Part shown: positions 6,475 to 8,667 of the stretch, one piece after another
Numbering within the stretch: position 1 is the stretch's first letter
Layout of the letters: each line of letters begins with the position of its first letter
Assembly: GCA_036267755.1 (NCBI GenBank)
Contig: DATAVK010000007.1
Location: forward strand, 1 to 8,667
Reading direction: 5' to 3'
From: DATAVK01 sp036267755
Lineage (GTDB): Bacteria; Actinomycetota; Actinomycetes; JAFAQI01
DNA length: 8,667 nucleotides
Program-made: the position numbers and the translations under genes
Notes under the pieces: generated by a model
The model's database searches: none
The model's input: only the letters and a program-made list of their open reading frames with translations
Told to the model about the DNA's origin: nothing

Positions 6475-6526
6475 GGTTCGGCTCCTGTGACTGCCGCAAG
6501 GCGGCGGGGCGGGGGATTGACTCCAT
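6386..6526 (-). other. Possible 46-codon upstream ORF overlapping the gyrB start
   Basis: ATG at 6526-6524 follows GGAGG (6531-6535) by 4 nt and opens a 46-residue frame (MESIPRPAALRQSQ...) that crosses the gyrB TTG start in another frame and stops at 6386. Most of it is simply gyrB read in a different frame, so protein function is doubtful. If transcribed, its translation could influence initiation at gyrB. The same bases also look like a -10 element, in which case the ATG would be at or upstream of the transcript start. Confidence 0.15.
6482..6486 (-). promoter_or_regulatory. gyrB ribosome binding site deciding a TTG start
   Basis: AGGAG lies 7 nt before TTG (6474-6472). The spacing and the conserved residues directly after the TTG fix the start here rather than at the in-frame ATG at 6615. 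A small stem GCCGC/GCGGC (6493-6497 with 6501-6505) lies just upstream and leaves the site itself free. Confidence 0.75.
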
Positions 6527-6553
6527 ACTACCTCCGTCGCGCGCCGTAACCGG
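6525..6553 (-). promoter_or_regulatory. Candidate gyrB promoter
   Basis: On the minus strand TAGTAT (6530-6525) matches four of six bases of the -10 consensus TATAAT, including the TA and final T. At a 17-bp spacing the -35 hexamer would be CCGGTT (6553-6548), a poor match, though weak -35 elements are common in actinobacteria. A transcript would start near 6518 and give a leader of about 45 nt to the TTG. The dciA hairpin upstream supports the need for a promoter in this gap. Confidence 0.4.
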
Positions 6554-6637
6554 CCCGCCACGCGCCCTGTGCATGAAGTCGCCGTCCTGGCACGGGTGGG
6601 CTGATGTCCCCCCACTTGGGGCCGGGGTCACCCGGGC

Positions 6638-6660
6638 CCTACGGCGCGATCAGCCGTAGG
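6638..6660 (-). terminator. Hairpin at the end of dciA, likely terminator
   Basis: CCTACGGC (6660-6653), loop TGATCGC, GCCGTAGG (6645-6638) make a perfect 8-bp, GC-rich stem on the minus strand. The dciA stop codon TGA (6652-6650) is the first three bases of the loop. No U-run follows, so it would be a U-less terminator of the type often proposed in high-GC actinobacteria. It separates the recF-dciA unit from gyrB. Confidence 0.55.
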
Positions 6661-7153
6661 TGTCGCGGGGGCCACGACCCTTGACCCGCAGCGGGCCGTG
6701 CCGCCAGTCCGGCGTACTCGGGCCGTGGACAACGAGCCGTCGCACCACGTCGGGACCGACGTCCGCCGCGATCCGGCTCAGCACCTGGTGCTGCATCAGC
6801 CGGATCTGGGTCGCCCACGCGGTGGACTCCGCGACGCAGGTCAGGACTCCCGCCTCGAGCCGGTCGGGGCGGCAGTGCGAGGCGATGTCCGCGCCGACGA
6901 TCTGCGGCCACCGCGGCTCCAGCCCGGCGGCGTCCAGGGTCCGGGACCACTCCCGGGCACTCACCAGGTCGTCGAGCGCGCCGCCCAGCGGCCTCGGGTC
7001 ACGCCCATCCGGTGCCGGCCCGCTCCAGGCCTGCTCCTCCGGGGCACGACGACGGGTACGCCGGGACGACGCCGCGGGAGCCTTGCGGGCCCGGGCCAGC
7101 AACCGCCGGGCGGCATCCCCACGCGCCGGAGGCGTCTCGCCGTCAGCGGACAC
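6650..7153 (-). CDS. dciA: DciA-type (DUF721) replicative helicase loader/operator
   Basis: The product is 167 residues. I place the start at GTG 7153, which overlaps the end of recF by 11 nt and has GAGG (7160-7163) 6 nt upstream. A longer open frame reaches back to 7312 but lies entirely within recF. Residues 1-50 are Arg/Ala/Pro-rich and basic (RRLLARARK, RRTRRR), typical of the flexible N-terminus of actinobacterial members. The DUF721 domain covers about 55-145: PLGGALDDLV, the WPQIVGADIASHCRP motif (82-96), and TAWATQIRLMQHQVLSRI (111-128). DUF721 proteins include DciA, which delivers or activates the DnaB helicase in bacteria lacking DnaC/DnaI. In mycobacteria the gene in this position (Rv0004) is the named DciA. 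Location between recF and gyrB supports the same role. Function is by family and synteny. Confidence 0.9.
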   Translation of the reverse strand: MSADGETPPARGDAARRLLARARKAPAASSRRTRRRAPEEQAWSGPAPDGRDPRPLGGALDDLVSAREWSRTLDAAGLEPRWPQIVGADIASHCRPDRLEAGVLTCVAESTAWATQIRLMQHQVLSRIAADVGPDVVRRLVVHGPSTPDWRHGPLRVKGRGPRDTYG

Positions 7154-8267
7154 GGCGCACCTCGCCCGAGGCGACGTCGAAGCGAGCGCCGGTGAGCTGC
7201 TGCGGGACGTCACCGGCGACCGCAGCGGTGACGAGCACTTGCTCAGCGGGTGCGACCAGCGCTGCCAACGCATCGCGCCGGTCGTCGTCGAGCTCGGCGA
7301 AAACGTCGTCAAGGATCAGCACCGGCTCGCCGCCATCGGCCCGGAGCAGGTCGTACGACGCCAGCCGCAACGCCAACGCGATCGACCAGGACTCGCCGTG
7401 GCTCGCATAGCCCCGGGCCGGGAGCTCGCCCAAAGTGAGCAGCAAGTCGTCGCGATGCGGGCCGACCAGGGTGACTCCCCGGTCCAGCTCGGCGTCCCGA
7501 CCCGCGGCCAGCGCCGCGGCCAACGCGGCCGCGAGCAGATCCCGGTCCGTCGAACCGGCCACGTCGTCGGGCAGCGCCGACCGGTACTCCAGGCCGGCGG
7601 GGTCCCCACCGCGGCTGAGCGCCGCGTAGGCCTTCTCGACCAGCGGGCGCAGCGCGTCGACCAGCTCGTGCCGGCCGGCGAGCAACGCCGCACCGGCGGT
7701 AGCCAGATGCGAGTCCCACACGTCCAGGGTGCGCAGCCCGGTCCCGGCTCGACGTGCCGACCCGGCAGACTTCAGCAGCGCGTTGCGCTGCTTGAGCACC
7801 CGGTCGTAGTCCGACCGGACACCGGCGTACCGCGGGGCCTGGGCCACGAGCAGGTCGTCGAGGTAGCGACGACGCTCGGCGGGATCGCCCTTGACGATCG
7901 CCAGATCCTCCGGCGCGAACAGCACGGTGCGCAAGACGCCGAGTAACTCCCTGGCTCGCGGCACGGGTGAGCCACCGATCCGGGCTCGGTTCGCCTTGCC
8001 CGGTGTGATCTCGACCTCGAGCAGGGTGTCGCGACCGTCTCGAACCACGACACCGCGAACAACGGCCCGCTCAGCACCTGCGCGGACGAGTGGGGCGTCG
8101 TGCGACACCCGGTGACTGCCGAGCGACGCGAGATACCCGATGGCCTCGACCAGGTTGGTCTTGCCCTGGCCGTTCGGCCCTACCAGCGCCGTGACACCGG
8201 CGTCGAGCGCCAGCTCCGCGCCGGGATACGACCGGAAGTCGCTGACCTGCAGGTGCCGGACGTACAC
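7143..8267 (-). CDS. recF: RecF DNA repair and replication-gap ATPase
   Basis: The product is 374 residues, the usual RecF length. The start is GTG at 8267, giving MYVRHLQVSDFRSY, the standard actinobacterial RecF start; no strong ribosome binding site is visible, and gnd ends only 19 nt upstream, so coupled translation is plausible. The SMC-like ABC ATPase elements are complete: Walker A GPNGQGKT (30-37), signature SHGES (289-293, commonly SQGES), Walker B LILDD (317-321) and the D-loop AELD (324-327). FAPEDLAIVKGDPAERRRYLD (117-137) is the conserved RecF arm region. RecF acts with RecO and RecR at single-strand gaps to load RecA. L108 is encoded by the rare codon TTA (7946-7944). The stop codon is overlapped by the dciA start. 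Confidence 0.98.
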   Translation of the reverse strand: MYVRHLQVSDFRSYPGAELALDAGVTALVGPNGQGKTNLVEAIGYLASLGSHRVSHDAPLVRAGAERAVVRGVVVRDGRDTLLEVEITPGKANRARIGGSPVPRARELLGVLRTVLFAPEDLAIVKGDPAERRRYLDDLLVAQAPRYAGVRSDYDRVLKQRNALLKSAGSARRAGTGLRTLDVWDSHLATAGAALLAGRHELVDALRPLVEKAYAALSRGGDPAGLEYRSALPDDVAGSTDRDLLAAALAAALAAGRDAELDRGVTLVGPHRDDLLLTLGELPARGYASHGESWSIALALRLASYDLLRADGGEPVLILDDVFAELDDDRRDALAALVAPAEQVLVTAAVAGDVPQQLTGARFDVASGEVRRVR

Positions 8268-8286
8268 GCGGTCGAGGTCGCCCGGA

Positions 8287-8667
8287 TCAGGCGGACGGGT
8301 AAGCGTCAGCGTCGGAGCCGTGCGAGGTGTCGGCGCCAGGTGCGTCGGCGCCCTTCTCCTCCGACCCGGCCGACGACGTCACGGCGTGGCCGCCGAACTG
8401 GTTGCGCAGCGCCGCCACCATCTTCATCGCCGGCGAGTCCTCCTGGCGCGAGGAGAACCGCGCAAACAGCGACGCCGTGATGACCGGGAGTGGGACGGCG
8501 TGGTCGATCGCCGCCTGCACCGTCCAGCGCCCCTCGCCGGAGTCTTGCGCGTAGCCCCTGAGCTGGGTGAGGTGCTCATCGGCGTCCAGGGCACGCACCG
8601 CGAGGTCCAGCAACCAGGACCGGATGACCGTCCCCTTCTGCCAGGACTCGAAGACCTTGCGCACGTC
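8287..8667 (-). CDS. gnd: 6-phosphogluconate dehydrogenase family protein, C-terminal part
   Basis: This gene is cut by the right edge; 126 C-terminal codons are visible, beginning D-V-R-K-V. The GTG at 8664 is an internal valine, not a start. RSWLLDL (16-22), SGEGRWT (43-49), PVITASLFARF (61-71) and the AALRNQFGGHAV end (85-96) belong to the short (YqeC-type) decarboxylating 6-phosphogluconate dehydrogenase group, in which SGEGRWT contributes to the helical C-terminal domain at the substrate site. The known reaction is oxidation of 6-phosphogluconate to ribulose 5-phosphate with CO2 release. Members at this dnaN-recF position are conserved in actinobacteria. After GGHAV there is an acidic, Ser/Asp/Gly-rich tail of about 30 residues. 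The NAD(P)-binding domain is outside the window, so cofactor choice cannot be judged. Confidence 0.93.
   Translation of the reverse strand, partial: DVRKVFESWQKGTVIRSWLLDLAVRALDADEHLTQLRGYAQDSGEGRWTVQAAIDHAVPLPVITASLFARFSSRQEDSPAMKMVAALRNQFGGHAVTSSAGSEEKGADAPGADTSHGSDADAYPSA

Noticed and set aside
6517..6522. TTGACT as a plus-strand -35 element
   Set aside because: No -10-like hexamer follows at 16-18 bp and there is no plus-strand gene for it to serve.
4888..6549. 553-codon open frame on the plus strand opposite gyrB
   Set aside because: It is the reverse-strand shadow of gyrB codons: Leu/Val/Asp/Arg repeats, no recognisable domain, no ribosome binding site.
6475..6615. N-terminal extension of gyrB to the ATG at 6615
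   Set aside because: The 47 extra residues are low-complexity and unlike GyrB, there is a good ribosome binding site at the TTG, and the extension would cover the promoter region.
6724..6732. DnaA-box-like TTGTCCACG on the minus strand
   Set aside because: It matches the TTGTCCACA box at 8 of 9 bases but is a single copy inside dciA, encoding conserved Val-Val-His codons, with no cluster of boxes nearby. The origin is expected outside the window.
7154..7312. N-terminal extension of dciA to the ATG at 7312
   Set aside because: It lies wholly within recF in another frame. The GTG at 7153 has a good ribosome binding site and a small overlap typical of coupled genes.
6660..7946. 428-codon open frame on the plus strand opposite dciA and recF
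   Set aside because: Both genes on the other strand have complete family motifs. This frame is Arg/Ser/Pro-rich without domain structure.
1..8667. CRISPR array, insertion sequence, prophage or attachment site
   Set aside because: I saw no regularly spaced repeats, no transposase or integrase motifs, and both tRNA 3' ends are unduplicated within the window.

Overview
The window is a high-GC (roughly two-thirds G+C by eye) actinobacterial chromosome segment next to the replication origin. The minus strand, read from the right edge leftwards, carries the conserved actinobacterial order: the end of a 6-phosphogluconate dehydrogenase gene, recF, a DUF721/DciA-type gene, gyrB, gyrA, a DUF3566 membrane protein, tRNA-Ile(GAT) and tRNA-Ala(TGC). 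This is the order known downstream of dnaA-dnaN in Mycobacterium, Streptomyces and relatives, so dnaA, dnaN and oriC are expected just beyond the right edge. The proteins look actinobacterial throughout, for example a GyrA with Gly-Asn-Asp-Pro-Pro before the catalytic tyrosine region. I cannot name a genus. TTA codons in gyrA and recF argue against a Streptomyces-type genome in which TTA is kept out of essential genes.

Layout. 1-208: start of a minus-strand lipoprotein, cut by the left edge. 209-397: divergent intergenic region with a 13-bp palindrome and a small hairpin. 398-1027: plus-strand membrane protein of unknown function. 1097-1246: plus-strand 49-residue hydrophobic protein. 1247-1308: convergent spacer with hairpins. 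1309-1470: two tRNA genes on the minus strand. 1538-4521: DUF3566 gene and gyrA, overlapping by 4 nt (ATGA). 4537-6474: gyrB, starting at TTG, 15 nt before gyrA. 6475-6649: gyrB leader and probable promoter, plus a strong hairpin at the end of dciA. 6650-8267: dciA and recF, overlapping by 11 nt. 8287-8667: 3' end of a gnd-like gene.

Function. The minus-strand genes form two probable transcription units. The first, gnd-recF-dciA, holds DNA repair/replication genes and probably ends at the hairpin at 6638-6660. The second, gyrB-gyrA-DUF3566, supplies both subunits of DNA gyrase, with the two tRNAs following. The plus-strand genes and the lipoprotein are envelope proteins outside the conserved replication cluster.

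Most of the window is ordinary housekeeping sequence and I found no new multi-gene system. The most unusual signal is a short patch of AT-ending codons in gyrA. It sits on the catalytic tyrosine, which is also the known insertion point of GyrA inteins in other actinobacteria.
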